Assembly (NCBI GenBank): GCA_013791855.1
Contig: VMTA01000010.1
Span: forward strand, 1 to 57,161
DNA: 57,161 nucleotides
Source: Sideroxydans sp.
Lineage (GTDB): Bacteria > Pseudomonadota > Gammaproteobacteria > Burkholderiales > Gallionellaceae
Direction of reading: 5' to 3'
The notes under the pieces are model-generated. The model was given only the letters and a program-made list of their open reading frames with translations, ran no database searches and was not told the DNA's origin. The position numbers and the translations under genes were made by a program. Below are positions 46,635-55,558 of the stretch, piece by piece. Positions within the stretch are counted from its first letter, which is position 1; each line of letters begins with the position of its first letter.

Positions 46635-47123
46635 CTACTTGGGTTCGTTGGCTTTGATGCCTTGTTGATAATTCACATACAGATAGACGGTGATGTCGAG
46701 GTCGCCGAGCTGGTTCTCGATCAGAGGCCTCACGTCATCCCAGTCCAGACCGCCCACACCGCAAGCGAGGCGGGGCAGTGCCATGCTGGTCAACTTCTCT
46801 TTCTGAGCGAATCCGCGCAGGGCATGCAGCGCATGGTTGACGTGCGACAGGGAGGCGTGGCCTGGTTTGCTGCCGTGCGCATAGGCGCCGTCCTGGGTGA
46901 ATAGGTTGACGATGAAACGGCCATCGGCACTCATCCACACCCACTTGCTGCCGGACTTTGGGTGCTGGGTCTGGCAATAATGGCGAAAATCCTTGTACAA
47001 GGCCGGCATGCGTTCACGCAATTGCAGAGCCAGACCCTGATGGAAATCGTCGTTGGGTGCGACGCCGTGCACGATGGCACGGGCCTCGCTCAGCAATATG
47101 TCTCCGGTCAGTTCGTACAGCAT
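46635..47123 (-). CDS. Macro-domain protein (TARG1/Poa1-like)
   Basis: A 162-aa stand-alone macro domain, a fold that binds ADP-ribose and can remove it from proteins or nucleic acid. It begins LYELTGDILLSEARAIVHGV and has the family loop ALPRLACGVGGLDWDDVRPL, close in pattern to TARG1 and to the DarG antitoxin macro domain. No DarT toxin or ADP-ribosyltransferase gene is seen nearby. It lies between argG and ppnP on one strand. The catalytic Lys of TARG1 is not obvious, so activity is uncertain. Confidence 0.85.
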   Translation of the reverse strand: MLYELTGDILLSEARAIVHGVAPNDDFHQGLALQLRERMPALYKDFRHYCQTQHPKSGSKWVWMSADGRFIVNLFTQDGAYAHGSKPGHASLSHVNHALHALRGFAQKEKLTSMALPRLACGVGGLDWDDVRPLIENQLGDLDITVYLYVNYQQGIKANEPK

Positions 47124-47143
47124 GACGCCCCCTTTGCTGTGAT

Positions 47144-48370
47144 TTACTTCCTCTTCTGCAGGTTCGCCGCGATGCGCATGCGCAGCGCGTTCAGCTTGAT
47201 GAAGCCGCCTGCATCCTTCTGGTCGTAGGCACCCTTGTCGTCTTCGAAAGTGGCAATGCTCGAATCGAACAGCGAGTCGGTCTTGGAATCGCGGCCGACC
47301 ACGATCACGTTGCCCTTGTACAGCTTAACGCGTACCCAGCCGTTGACGGTCTGTTGGGTATGGTCGATCAGCTTCTGCAGGGCGATGCGCTCCGGTGCCC
47401 ACCAGTAACCGTTATAGATCATGCTGGCGTAGCGCGGCATCAGGTCGTCCTTCAGGTGGGCGACTTCGCGATCCAGCGTGATGGACTCGATGGCGCGGTG
47501 CGCCTTCAGCATGATGGTGCCGCCGGGGGTCTCGTAGCAGCCGCGCGACTTCATGCCGACGTAGCGGTTCTCGACCAGATCGAGACGGCCGATGCCGTGC
47601 TTGCCGCCCAGTGTGTTCAGATTGCGCAAAACCTCTGCGGGCGTCATGGGGGTACCGTTCAGCGCCACGATGTCGCCATGCTCGAATTCGATGTCCAGAT
47701 ATTCGGCCGCATCCGGGGCTTTCTCCGGCGACAAGGTCCAGCGCCACATGCTCTCTTCCGCTTCGGCGGCCGGGTCTTCCAGATGGCGGCCTTCGTAGGA
47801 GATGTGCAGCAGGTTGGCGTCCATGGAGTAGGGCGAGCCGCCCTGCTTGTGCTTCATGTCGACCGGGATACCGTGCTTCTCGGCATAGGCCATCAGCTTC
47901 TCACGGGACAGCAAGTCCCACTCGCGCCACGGCGCGATGATCTTGATGTTCGGGTTCAGCGCATAGGCACCCAGTTCGAAACGCACCTGGTCGTTGCCCT
48001 TGCCGGTCGCGCCGTGCGAGATGGCTTGCGCGCCGGTCATGTCGGCGATCTCGATCAGGCGCTTGGCGATCAGCGGGCGCGCGATGGAAGTACCCAGCAG
48101 GTATTCGCCCTCGTACACGGTGTTGGCGCGGAACATCGGGAACACGAAATCGCGCACGAATTCTTCGCGCAGGTCATCGATGAAGATGTTCTCTGCCGGG
48201 ATGCCGAATTTCAACGCTTTCTGGCGTGCCGGTTCCAGCTCTTCGCCCTGACCGAGGTCGGCGGTGAAGGTGACCACTTCACACTGGTAAGTATCTTGCA
48301 GCCACTTGAGGATGACCGAGGTGTCGAGGCCGCCGGAATAGGCCAGTACTGCTTTTTTGATGTCGCTCAT
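47144..48370 (-). CDS. argG: Argininosuccinate synthase ArgG
   Basis: Joins citrulline and aspartate with ATP in arginine synthesis. The 408-aa protein is of the short, non-E. coli ArgG type. The P-loop [10 protein letters not shown] is at the N-terminus, and [15 protein letters not shown] and APWREWD are present. It is followed by the macro-domain gene 20 bp downstream and preceded by a thioesterase gene 29 bp upstream, all on the minus strand after argD-argF. Confidence 0.97.
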   Translation of the reverse strand: MSDIKKAVLAYSGGLDTSVILKWLQDTYQCEVVTFTADLGQGEELEPARQKALKFGIPAENIFIDDLREEFVRDFVFPMFRANTVYEGEYLLGTSIARPLIAKRLIEIADMTGAQAISHGATGKGNDQVRFELGAYALNPNIKIIAPWREWDLLSREKLMAYAEKHGIPVDMKHKQGGSPYSMDANLLHISYEGRHLEDPAAEAEESMWRWTLSPEKAPDAAEYLDIEFEHGDIVALNGTPMTPAEVLRNLNTLGGKHGIGRLDLVENRYVGMKSRGCYETPGGTIMLKAHRAIESITLDREVAHLKDDLMPRYASMIYNGYWWAPERIALQKLIDHTQQTVNGWVRVKLYKGNVIVVGRDSKTDSLFDSSIATFEDDKGAYDQKDAGGFIKLNALRMRIAANLQKRK

Positions 48371-48399
48371 GATGTTCCTGTCAATGTTGGTTGATTCGT

Positions 48400-48822
48400 T
48401 TAAGTATCTTTGCGTTTGCTTTGCAACTTGTCATCGAAGCGCATCCTGTCGATCACGAAGCGTTCGTGTGTGCCGCGTGCGATCAGATCCACGCCGTCAT
48501 GCGCCGAAACGGCGAAAGTGAGTCGTCTGCCCTCCACGGCTGTCAGTTCGACGGTGGCGGTGACTTCAAGCCCCGGTGGTGTTGCCGCCTCGTGGCTGAC
48601 GTTGATGTGGGTGCCCAGCGATTGTTCGGTCGGCCAGTCCAGGTGCGGCATGAGGCACATGATGCATGCCCATTCGAGGAAGCCGACCATGAAGCCGGTA
48701 GCGAACACCTCCGGCATGGCCTGAAATTCTGGTGATTCGGGGTAAAGCGCGGGAACCGTCTTCGTCGGCGGAATGACGAAGCGGTGTTCGTAACGAATGC
48801 CGGGCTTCAGGGTGTCTTTCAC
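48400..48822 (-). CDS. Hotdog-fold thioesterase, FlK-like
   Basis: A 140-aa thioesterase of the family that includes fluoroacetyl-CoA thioesterase FlK. The family features are [18 protein letters not shown] (acidic catalytic Glu), [18 protein letters not shown] and the HERFVI end. The natural substrate here is unknown; fluoroacetyl-CoA is not implied. It sits between argF and argG, 9 bp after argF, so it is probably in the arginine transcript. Confidence 0.82.
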   Translation of the reverse strand: MKDTLKPGIRYEHRFVIPPTKTVPALYPESPEFQAMPEVFATGFMVGFLEWACIMCLMPHLDWPTEQSLGTHINVSHEAATPPGLEVTATVELTAVEGRRLTFAVSAHDGVDLIARGTHERFVIDRMRFDDKLQSKRKDT

Positions 48823-48831
48823 GGTGCCACC

Positions 48832-49755
48832 TTATTTGTCGAGTTTCCCCAACAACAGGTATTCCATCAGTGCCTTTTGCACGTGCAGGCGATTCTCTGC
48901 TTCGTCCCATACCACGGATTGCGAACCGTCGATGACTTCCGCGCTCACTTCCTCGCCACGGTGGGCGGGCAGGCAGTGCATGAAGATCGCGTCTTTGGCT
49001 GCGACGCGCATCATGTCTCCGTCAACCTGCCAATCGGCAAAGTCGCGCATGCGTTCTTCGTTCTCGGCCTCGAAGCCCATCGATGTCCACACGTCGGTGG
49101 TGACCAGGTCGGCGCCGCGGGCGGCTTCCATCGGATCAGAAAACTCTTCGTAATGCTCGGTGCCGTACAGGCCTGCACGCTCGGGTTCTACTTCGTAGCC
49201 CGGCGGGGTGGAGACGTGTACGTTGAAATCGAGGATCTCGGCCGCCTGTAACCAGGTGTTGCACATATTGTTGGAGTCGCCGATCCACGCCACGGTCTTG
49301 CCTTTGATCGAACCGCGATGCTCGATGTAGGTATAGATGTCGGCCAGGATCTGGCAGGGATGGTATTCATTGGTCAGGCCGTTGATCACCGGCACGCGCG
49401 AGTTGCGCGCGAAGCGCTCGATGATGTCCTGCTCGAAGGTGCGGATCATCACGATATCGCTCATGCGCGAGATGACCTGGCCCGCGTCTTCCACCGGCTC
49501 GCCGCGGCCCAGTTGCGAGTCGCGTGTGTTCAGATAGATGGCCGAGCCGCCGAGCTGGTGCATGCCCGCCTCGAACGACAGGCGCGTGCGCGTGCTGGCT
49601 TTCTCGAAGATCATCACCAGTGTGCGGTCTTCCAGCGGCCAGTATTTCTGGTAGCCCTTGAAGCGCTCTTTGATGATGCGCGTGCGCTCGAACAGGTATT
49701 CGAACTCTTCGCGGGTGAGATCCTTGAATTGCAGGAAGTGCTTGAGCTCGCTCAT
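48832..49755 (-). CDS. argF: Ornithine carbamoyltransferase ArgF
   Basis: Makes citrulline from ornithine and carbamoyl phosphate. The 307-aa protein has the carbamoyl phosphate motif STRTR, the HPCQ loop and the HCLPAHRGEE ornithine-binding segment. ATG 49755 is chosen over upstream frame because GGAG in the argD end precedes it and the family starts KHFLQFKDL. Only 2 bases separate it from the argD stop. Confidence 0.97.
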   Translation of the reverse strand: MSELKHFLQFKDLTREEFEYLFERTRIIKERFKGYQKYWPLEDRTLVMIFEKASTRTRLSFEAGMHQLGGSAIYLNTRDSQLGRGEPVEDAGQVISRMSDIVMIRTFEQDIIERFARNSRVPVINGLTNEYHPCQILADIYTYIEHRGSIKGKTVAWIGDSNNMCNTWLQAAEILDFNVHVSTPPGYEVEPERAGLYGTEHYEEFSDPMEAARGADLVTTDVWTSMGFEAENEERMRDFADWQVDGDMMRVAAKDAIFMHCLPAHRGEEVSAEVIDGSQSVVWDEAENRLHVQKALMEYLLLGKLDK

Positions 49756-49757
49756 GA

Positions 49758-50933
49758 CTACTCCTGCATCAGCAACGATTCGATCAGCGGACACAGCATG
49801 TCCACCAGTTGTTGCGCTTCGGTCTGGGTGTAGACCAGCGACGGTAGCAGACGCACCACGCTGTCGGCTGTGACGTTGATGAGCAGGCCGCTTTCCAGCG
49901 CCTTGCCGACCAGTTCGCCACAGGGTTTGTTCAGTTCGATGCCGATCATCAGGCCCGATCCGCGCACGGCGACCACACCTTTCACGCTTCCCAGCCGCGC
50001 TTGCAACTGCTGCTGGATCCATGCGCCTAGCGTGGCGGCATGGGCTGGCAGGTTCTGCTTTTCCATGATGGTCAGCGTGGTCAGTGCGGCGGTGCAGGCC
50101 AGTGGGTTGCCGCCGAAGGTGGAACCGTGGTTACCCGGTTTGAACGTGCCGGTCGCCTTGCCTGCTGTCAGGCAGGCGCCCACCGGCACGCCCGAGCCCA
50201 GGCCTTTGGCCAGCGTCATCACGTCCGGTGTGATGCCGGTGTGCTGGTGGGCGAACCATTTGCCGGTGCGGCCGATGCCGCTTTGCACTTCGTCCAGCAT
50301 CAGCAGCCAGCCGTTGGCGTCGCAGATCTTGCGCAGGCCCTGCAGATAAGACGCGTCCGGGATGCGGATGCCGCCTTCGCCCTGGATCGGTTCAACCAGG
50401 ATGGCGACGACGTCGGGATTATTGGCGGCGACCTGCTCGACGGCGGTGAGATCGTCGTACGGCACGCGCACGAAGCCTTTCACCAGCGGCTCGAAACCGG
50501 CCTGCACCTTTCGGTTGCCGGTGGCGGAGAGTGTCGCCAGTGTGCGTCCGTGGAAGGATTTCTCCATCACGATGATATTGGGGATGTCGATGCCCTTGCT
50601 GTGGCCATACATGCGCGCCAGCTTGATGGCGGCTTCGTTCGCCTCGCAGCCGGAGTTGCACAGGAAGGCTTCCTGCATGCCGGACAGTTCGCAAAGCTTG
50701 TCGGCGATGCGTTCTTGCTCGGGGATCTGGTAGACGTTGGAGACGTGGATCAGCTTGCCAATCTGTGCCGACAGCGCCGCAGTGAATTCGGGATGGGCGT
50801 GGCCCAAGGTGTTGACGGCGATGCCGGACAGCGCATCCAGATAGCGCTTGCCGTTGCTGTCGAAGAGCCATACGCCTTCACCGTGGGTGAATGCGACGGG
50901 TTGCCGTGCATAGGTGTTCATCAAATGTGACAT
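49758..50933 (-). CDS. argD: Acetylornithine aminotransferase ArgD
   Basis: PLP enzyme of arginine (and lysine) synthesis. The 391-aa protein has NSGCEANEAAIKLAR, the PLP Lys in MTLAKGLGSG, and LDEVQSGIGRTGKW. It is the first of argD-argF-thioesterase-argG-macro-ppnP on the minus strand. No clear promoter is seen in the ~50 bp before the upstream terminator. Confidence 0.96.
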   Translation of the reverse strand: MSHLMNTYARQPVAFTHGEGVWLFDSNGKRYLDALSGIAVNTLGHAHPEFTAALSAQIGKLIHVSNVYQIPEQERIADKLCELSGMQEAFLCNSGCEANEAAIKLARMYGHSKGIDIPNIIVMEKSFHGRTLATLSATGNRKVQAGFEPLVKGFVRVPYDDLTAVEQVAANNPDVVAILVEPIQGEGGIRIPDASYLQGLRKICDANGWLLMLDEVQSGIGRTGKWFAHQHTGITPDVMTLAKGLGSGVPVGACLTAGKATGTFKPGNHGSTFGGNPLACTAALTTLTIMEKQNLPAHAATLGAWIQQQLQARLGSVKGVVAVRGSGLMIGIELNKPCGELVGKALESGLLINVTADSVVRLLPSLVYTQTEAQQLVDMLCPLIESLLMQE

Positions 50934-50980
50934 GACAAGCTTTCTGGTCTTGTTGCTTCTCTGATGCTGGAACTATAAAC

Positions 50981-51008
50981 AAAAAAGGCCGACAGCGCTG
51001 TCGGCCTT
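50981..51008 (-). terminator. Intrinsic terminator after rpsT
   Basis: A 12-bp perfect self-complementary stem (50985-50996 with 50997-51008) followed on the minus strand by six Ts (50981-50986). Confidence 0.85.
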
Positions 51009-51037
51009 GATTGGTCGCAGAACTTATCTGCGATAGA

Positions 51038-51301
51038 TCAGGCCATTGCCTTGATGGCAGCGGACAGGCGGCTCTTATGGCGGGCTGCCTTGTTCTTGTG
51101 GATGATCTTCTTGTCGGCGATGGAGTCGACCACGCTGGTGGAAGCTTGGTAAACAGCCTGCGCCGCAGCCTTGTCGCCAGCGGCGACGGCTTTGATCACT
51201 TTCTTGATGGCAGTGCGCATCTCGGAGCGCAATGTCGTGTTGTGTGTGTGCTGTTTCTCAGCTTGGCGTGCGCGTTTTCTCGCTTGTGCAGTGTTGGCCA
51301 T
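51038..51301 (-). CDS. rpsT: 30S ribosomal protein S20
   Basis: An 87-aa S20. The N-terminus [20 protein letters not shown] and the middle [13 protein letters not shown] are typical. It is monocistronic, with its own strong promoter and an intrinsic terminator. Confidence 0.97.
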   Translation of the reverse strand: MANTAQARKRARQAEKQHTHNTTLRSEMRTAIKKVIKAVAAGDKAAAQAVYQASTSVVDSIADKKIIHKNKAARHKSRLSAAIKAMA

Positions 51302-51342
51302 GTTATGACTCCTAGGGATTCGGCTTGCGTAAAAAGGCGCGC

Positions 51343-51371
51343 ATTATAGGTACGGCCCCGGTCTTTTGCAA
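51343..51371 (-). promoter_or_regulatory. rpsT promoter
   Basis: TTGCAA (51366-51371), 17-bp spacer, TATAAT (51343-51348 on the minus strand), then GCGCGCC. It is divergent from the next plus-strand gene. Confidence 0.75.
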
Positions 51372-51426
51372 GATATTGTTTTGCCCGCCCGCAAGCCCGT
51401 GGGAAGTGGGGTGTCGGGGGCGGTGC

Positions 51427-51432
51427 TACAAT
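51427..51432 (+). promoter_or_regulatory. -10 of the DUF3579-murJ promoter
   Basis: TACAAT followed by GCGCGCC. The first ATG of the gene (51431) lies inside this element, so transcripts from it cannot use that ATG. Confidence 0.5.
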
Positions 51433-51466
51433 GCGCGCCGTCATATTCGCACGGAAGCGACCCAAA

Positions 51467-51838
51467 TTGCTGGAAAAGATCAAACGAGTACCCGAACTGG
51501 CCGAATTCGTGATTCAGGGCGTCAATAAGGAAGGCGTCACGTTCCGTCCGTCCAACTGGAACGAGCGTCTGAGCGACATGTTGTCGACGACTGGCAAGGA
51601 TGGCCGCACCGTCTATTCCTCTTATGTCCATCCGGCCACGATTCAGGGAATTTCTTCCGTGGTGGTGCGCTTCTCGCTGGAAGCTGCCGACCCCAAAGGT
51701 TTTGAGCAGGTGCGCCAGTTCATCGTCAGCAACGAACTGCAGGTGCGGGCCGGGCGCAATCGCGCCGATGCGGGCGAGACCGGTTTGTTCCCGACGCTCG
51801 GCATGGAACGCAGAGATCCCAAGAAGAATGGCTGGTAA
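51467..51838 (+). CDS. DUF3579 family protein
   Basis: A small protein of the DUF3579 family, typical of betaproteobacteria, function unknown. Core: FVIQGVNKEGVTFRPSNWNERL, then VRFSLEAADPKGFEQVRQFI and a C-terminal DPKKNGW. The frame opens at ATG 51431, but that ATG is inside the promoter -10. TTG 51467, preceded by GGAAG at good spacing, is the better start and gives 123 aa. A GTG at the FVIQG segment is a further option. It precedes murJ by 3 bp and is probably cotranscribed with it. Confidence 0.85.
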   Translation: MLEKIKRVPELAEFVIQGVNKEGVTFRPSNWNERLSDMLSTTGKDGRTVYSSYVHPATIQGISSVVVRFSLEAADPKGFEQVRQFIVSNELQVRAGRNRADAGETGLFPTLGMERRDPKKNGW

Positions 51839-51841
51839 GGC

Positions 51842-53386
51842 ATGAACCTGCTGAAGGCACTCGCCGCGATCAGCAGCCTCACGCTGGTCTCGCGCATCCT
51901 GGCTTTCGTGCGCGATGTGCTGATCGCGCGGGTGTTCGGTGCGGGCGCGGCGACGGATGCCTTCTTCGTCGCCTTCAAACTTCCCAATCTGCTGCGCCGC
52001 CTGTTTGCGGAAGGCGCGTTCTCGCAGGCCTTTGTGCCTATTTTCGGCGAATACAAAAGTCGGCGCGGCGAGAAGGAGACCAAGCTGCTGGTCGACCACG
52101 TGACCACCATGCTGGCATTGATCCTGTTCGTGGTGACACTGGTCGGCATCATTGCCGCGCCCGTCCTCGTATATATAAGTGCCCCCGGTTTCGCCAGCGA
52201 CCCGCAGAAATTCGACTTGACCGTGCAATTGCTGCGCATCACCTCGCCTTACATCTTCTTCATCTCGCTGGTCGCCGTGGCGGCGGGCATCCTCAATACC
52301 TATAACAAGTTCTGGGTGCCGGCCTTCGCCCCCATCCTGCTCAACGTGTGCTTCATCGGCGGCGCGTTGTGGGCGGCACCGTATTTCGACCCGCCCATCC
52401 TTGCACTGGCCTGGGCGGTGTTCGTGGCGGGCATCGTGCAGTTGGGCTTCCAACTGCCGTTCCTGAAGAAGATCGGCATGCTGCCGCGTATCCGCTTCAG
52501 CCTGAAGGATGCAGGCATGTGGCGTGTCATCAAACAGATGGGGCCGGCGGTGTTCGGTGTCTCCATCGCGCAGATCAGCCTCATCCTCAACACAATCTTC
52601 GCTTCCTTCCTGGTGGCGGGCAGCGTGTCATGGTTGTACTACGCCGATCGTTTGATGGAATTCCCCACCGGCCTGCTGGGCGTGGCCTTGGGCACTATCC
52701 TGTTGCCGTCGCTGTCGCGTTGTCATGCCGATGGCAACGTGGCGGAATACTCGAAGCTGCTGGACTGGGGCTTGCGCCTGACCTTGCTGCTGGCGCTGCC
52801 TGCCGCGCTGGCACTGGGCATGATCGCCACGCCGCTGCTGGCGACCTTCTTTCAGCATGGTGAATTCAGCGCGCACGATGTGATGATGTCGCGCGACGCC
52901 TTGGTCGGATACAGCATCGGCTTGCTCGGTTTGATCCTGGTGAAGATATTGGCCCCCGGTTTCTATGCCAAACAGGACATTAGAACCCCGGTCAAGATCG
53001 GCATCGTCACCTTGCTGGCCACTCAGGCGATGAACGTATGGTTCGTGTTCGGCCTCGATCTGGCGCATGCGGGCCTTGCCCTGTCCATCGGTCTGGCCGC
53101 CTGTCTCAACTCCGCCATCCTGTTCTATTTCCTGCGCAAGCGCGGCATCTACCAACCGGAGCCGGGCTGGCTCAAGTTCATGCTCAAGCTGCTACTGGCC
53201 GTGACCGCATTGGCCGTGAGCCTGTGGTTCGGCATGGGCAGCGAAGCGCACTGGCTGCAAGCGCAAGGCTGGGCGCGCATCCTGCATCTGACTGCATTGG
53301 TAGTGGGCGGTGCGACGGTGTATTTCGTCGTGCTGATCGTGTTGGGATTCCGCCCGCGCGACTTTTACAAACGCGGCGCGAATTGA
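51842..53386 (+). CDS. murJ: Lipid II flippase MurJ
   Basis: Flips lipid II across the inner membrane for peptidoglycan synthesis. The 514-aa protein has about 14 membrane helices. Family features are the N-terminal [35 protein letters not shown], and the Asp/Glu-free core helices with LPSLSR. It follows the DUF3579 gene by 3 bp and is followed by a thioredoxin-like gene 21 bp later. Confidence 0.96.
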   Translation: MNLLKALAAISSLTLVSRILAFVRDVLIARVFGAGAATDAFFVAFKLPNLLRRLFAEGAFSQAFVPIFGEYKSRRGEKETKLLVDHVTTMLALILFVVTLVGIIAAPVLVYISAPGFASDPQKFDLTVQLLRITSPYIFFISLVAVAAGILNTYNKFWVPAFAPILLNVCFIGGALWAAPYFDPPILALAWAVFVAGIVQLGFQLPFLKKIGMLPRIRFSLKDAGMWRVIKQMGPAVFGVSIAQISLILNTIFASFLVAGSVSWLYYADRLMEFPTGLLGVALGTILLPSLSRCHADGNVAEYSKLLDWGLRLTLLLALPAALALGMIATPLLATFFQHGEFSAHDVMMSRDALVGYSIGLLGLILVKILAPGFYAKQDIRTPVKIGIVTLLATQAMNVWFVFGLDLAHAGLALSIGLAACLNSAILFYFLRKRGIYQPEPGWLKFMLKLLLAVTALAVSLWFGMGSEAHWLQAQGWARILHLTALVVGGATVYFVVLIVLGFRPRDFYKRGAN

Positions 53387-53407
53387 TTTGAGTAAGGAGA
53401 GCAAGTA

Positions 53408-53770
53408 GTGAGCGACTATTCATATAACGTGGAAGAAGACAGCTTCGAAGAGCTGGTGGTGACGCGTTCGCACGAACTGCCGGTGTTGATGGACATCAGC
53501 GCGGAATGGTGCGCGCCGTGCAAGGTGCTGGCACCGCTGCTGCACAAAATGGTGTTCGACTACGACGGCAAGTTCTACTTGGGTGTGGTCGATGCCGACG
53601 AGAACATGCGCATCGCGGGTAAGCACAAGGTGCGCGGTTTCCCCACCGTGGTCGCCTACAGTCACGGCGTCGAGATCGACCGCTTCCACAGCTCGCAGAC
53701 CGAAGGCTTCCTGCGCAAGTTCATCGACAGCGTGATCGAGCGTCATCAAGCTGGTTCACCCGGCCAGTGA
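53408..53770 (+). CDS. Thioredoxin-like protein
   Basis: A 120-aa thioredoxin-fold protein starting at GTG 53408 after AAGGAGAG. The active site is W34-C35-A36-P37-C38 and the cis-Pro is in RGFPTVVAY. The N-terminus is acidic and there is no signal peptide, so it is cytoplasmic. It is distinct from TrxA (43438-43764), which has WCGPC. Its partner is unknown; being between murJ and a hemolysin III gene says little. Confidence 0.88.
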   Translation: MSDYSYNVEEDSFEELVVTRSHELPVLMDISAEWCAPCKVLAPLLHKMVFDYDGKFYLGVVDADENMRIAGKHKVRGFPTVVAYSHGVEIDRFHSSQTEGFLRKFIDSVIERHQAGSPGQ

Positions 53771-53794
53771 TGAGGCTGCCGGCATTAAAGCGCG

Positions 53795-54415
53795 ATGGAG
53801 CGCGGTGAGCGGTTCAATACCATTAGCCATCTGGTCGGTGCGATCCTTGCACTGATCGGCGGGGTGGTGCTCATCGTGCTGGGCGCGCTCAGCGGCGATG
53901 CGTGGAAGGTCGTCAGTTTTTCCATCTATGGCGCGACGCTGGTGCTGTTGTATAGCTCTTCCACGCTGTATCACAACGCGCGCAAGGGGAAGTTCAAGCT
54001 GATCCTGCGCAAGCTGGATCACAACTCCATCTACCTGTTGATCGCCGGCAGTTACACGCCGTTCGCCTTGGTCAGTCTGCGCGGACCGTGGGGATGGTCG
54101 CTGTTCGGGGTGGTGTGGGGGCTGGCGTTGCTGGGGATATTCCAGGAACTGTGGCGGGCCGGCAAGGCGCGCTGGGTGTCGATGGTGATATACGTCCTCA
54201 TGGGCTGGGTCGCGCTGGTCGCCGTCAAACCGCTGGTATCCGCTTTGTCTTGGGCGGGATTCTCTTGGCTGCTGGCGGGCGGTGTTGCCTACACCGTCGG
54301 CATCCTGTTCTATCTCTACGATCAACGCTTCAAACACGGTCACGGCATCTGGCATCTGTTCGTGCTGGCCGGTAGTGCCCTGCACTACTGCGCGATCCTG
54401 CTCTATATCGCCTGA
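53795..54415 (+). CDS. Hemolysin III/YqfA family membrane protein
   Basis: A 206-aa protein of the PAQR/hemolysin III family with seven hydrophobic segments. It has RFNTISHLVGAILAL, LYHNARKGK, LDHNSIYLLIAGSYTPF and the C-terminal HGIWHLFVLAGSALHY, which bring together the metal-binding His/Asp residues. The hemolysin name is historical; the function here is unknown. The 105 bp after it hold small hairpins (54478-54503; 54510-54523) before convergent cysB, with no T-run. Confidence 0.9.
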   Translation: MERGERFNTISHLVGAILALIGGVVLIVLGALSGDAWKVVSFSIYGATLVLLYSSSTLYHNARKGKFKLILRKLDHNSIYLLIAGSYTPFALVSLRGPWGWSLFGVVWGLALLGIFQELWRAGKARWVSMVIYVLMGWVALVAVKPLVSALSWAGFSWLLAGGVAYTVGILFYLYDQRFKHGHGIWHLFVLAGSALHYCAILLYIA

Positions 54416-54520
54416 GTCTATCTGTCGTTGAATATTTCCTGCATTGCCGCCACAGTTTGATCTGTTGAGCGGGGTGCAGCAGCTGCGTTTGCAGGAAGCT
54501 GCTCATCCATAGGTAAACAC

Positions 54521-55447
54521 CTAGCTCTTCTGGTGCAGTGCCTGTGCGATCACATCGCGCGTCAGGTGTGGTGCGAACAGTTCGATGAAATGGTAGCCGA
54601 AGCCGCGCAGGTACTGGTTCTGGCGGATGGCGATGCGCGTGGTGCTGGGCTGGAACAGATGGCCGGCATCGATCATGCGCAGATGGCGGTCGCGATCCGG
54701 GATGAAGGCCATCTGCGCCACGATGCCGACCCCCAGTCCGAGTTCGACATAGGTCTTGATCACGTCGGCATCGATGGCGGTGAGTGCGATGTTGGGTTCC
54801 AGGCCTGCTTCGCTGAACGCCTGGTTGATCTTGTTGCGGCCGGTGAAGGCGAAGTCATAAGTGATGATGGGATATTGCGCCAGCTTCTTCAGTGTCAGGC
54901 GCTTCTCATCCAGCAGCGGGTGTTTGGGCGGCACGACCACGCAGTGATGCCATTCATAGCAGGGTAGGGTCACCAGCTCGTCGTACAGTGCCAGACTCTC
55001 CGTCGCGATGCCGATGTCGACCTCGCCGCTCAATACCTGTTCGGCGATCTGCGTCGGGCTGCCCTGATGCAGGCCGAGCTTGACCTCGGGGTAGGCCTGC
55101 GTGAATGCCTTGACCACCTGCGGCAGCGCATAACGCGCCTGCGTGTGGGTGGTGGCGATGGTGAGCGAGCCGCTGTCTTGTCGTTTGAATTCCTGCCCCA
55201 CCTGTCTCAGGTTGTCCGTCTCGTGCAGCACGCGCCGTGCAATCTCCAGCACCGCCTTGCCCGGATCGGTGATGGCAACGACGCGCTTGCCGTTGCGCAC
55301 AAAGATGTCGATGCCGAGTTCTTCTTCCAGCAGTTTGATCTGTTTGCTCACGCCGGGTTGAGAGGTGTACAGCGCGCTGGCCGCATCCGAGATGTTCAGC
55401 TCGCAACGCACGATCTCGTTCAAGTAACGCAATTGCTGCAGGTTCAT
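54521..55447 (-). CDS. cysB: LysR-type transcriptional regulator CysB
   Basis: CysB activates sulfur-assimilation genes in response to N-acetylserine. The 308 aa have a winged helix-turn-helix (NLQQLRYLNEIVRCELNISDAAS ... QPGVSKQIK) and a periplasmic-binding-like effector domain with ATTHTQARYALP and YDFAFTGRNKIN. This N-terminus is closer to CysB/Cbl than to other LysR types. It is divergent from the SafE permease and cysI genes, which are probable targets. Confidence 0.92.
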   Translation of the reverse strand: MNLQQLRYLNEIVRCELNISDAASALYTSQPGVSKQIKLLEEELGIDIFVRNGKRVVAITDPGKAVLEIARRVLHETDNLRQVGQEFKRQDSGSLTIATTHTQARYALPQVVKAFTQAYPEVKLGLHQGSPTQIAEQVLSGEVDIGIATESLALYDELVTLPCYEWHHCVVVPPKHPLLDEKRLTLKKLAQYPIITYDFAFTGRNKINQAFSEAGLEPNIALTAIDADVIKTYVELGLGVGIVAQMAFIPDRDRHLRMIDAGHLFQPSTTRIAIRQNQYLRGFGYHFIELFAPHLTRDVIAQALHQKS

Positions 55448-55496
55448 GGCAGGTTCTTATATGTTATTGGGTTATAAGATACTAACATAAAAGTAT

Positions 55497-55525
55497 TTAA
55501 CGATATAAGGCTGCGCACCTAGAAT
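55497..55525 (+). promoter_or_regulatory. Promoter of the SafE-cysI operon
   Basis: TTAACG (55497-55502), 17-bp spacer, TAGAAT (55520-55525), then GCGCTCC. The region 55448-55510 between the divergent starts is unusually AT-rich and likely holds the CysB site. Confidence 0.6.
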
Positions 55526-55558
55526 GCGCTCCATCTTGAATGAACACGGTATGGGGCA

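Noticed and set aside
46635-47123. DarTG toxin-antitoxin system
   Set aside because: The macro domain resembles DarG, but no DarT-like gene is adjacent.
53795-54415. A haemolytic toxin
   Set aside because: The hemolysin III name is historical; the protein is a PAQR-type membrane protein with no evidence for toxicity here.
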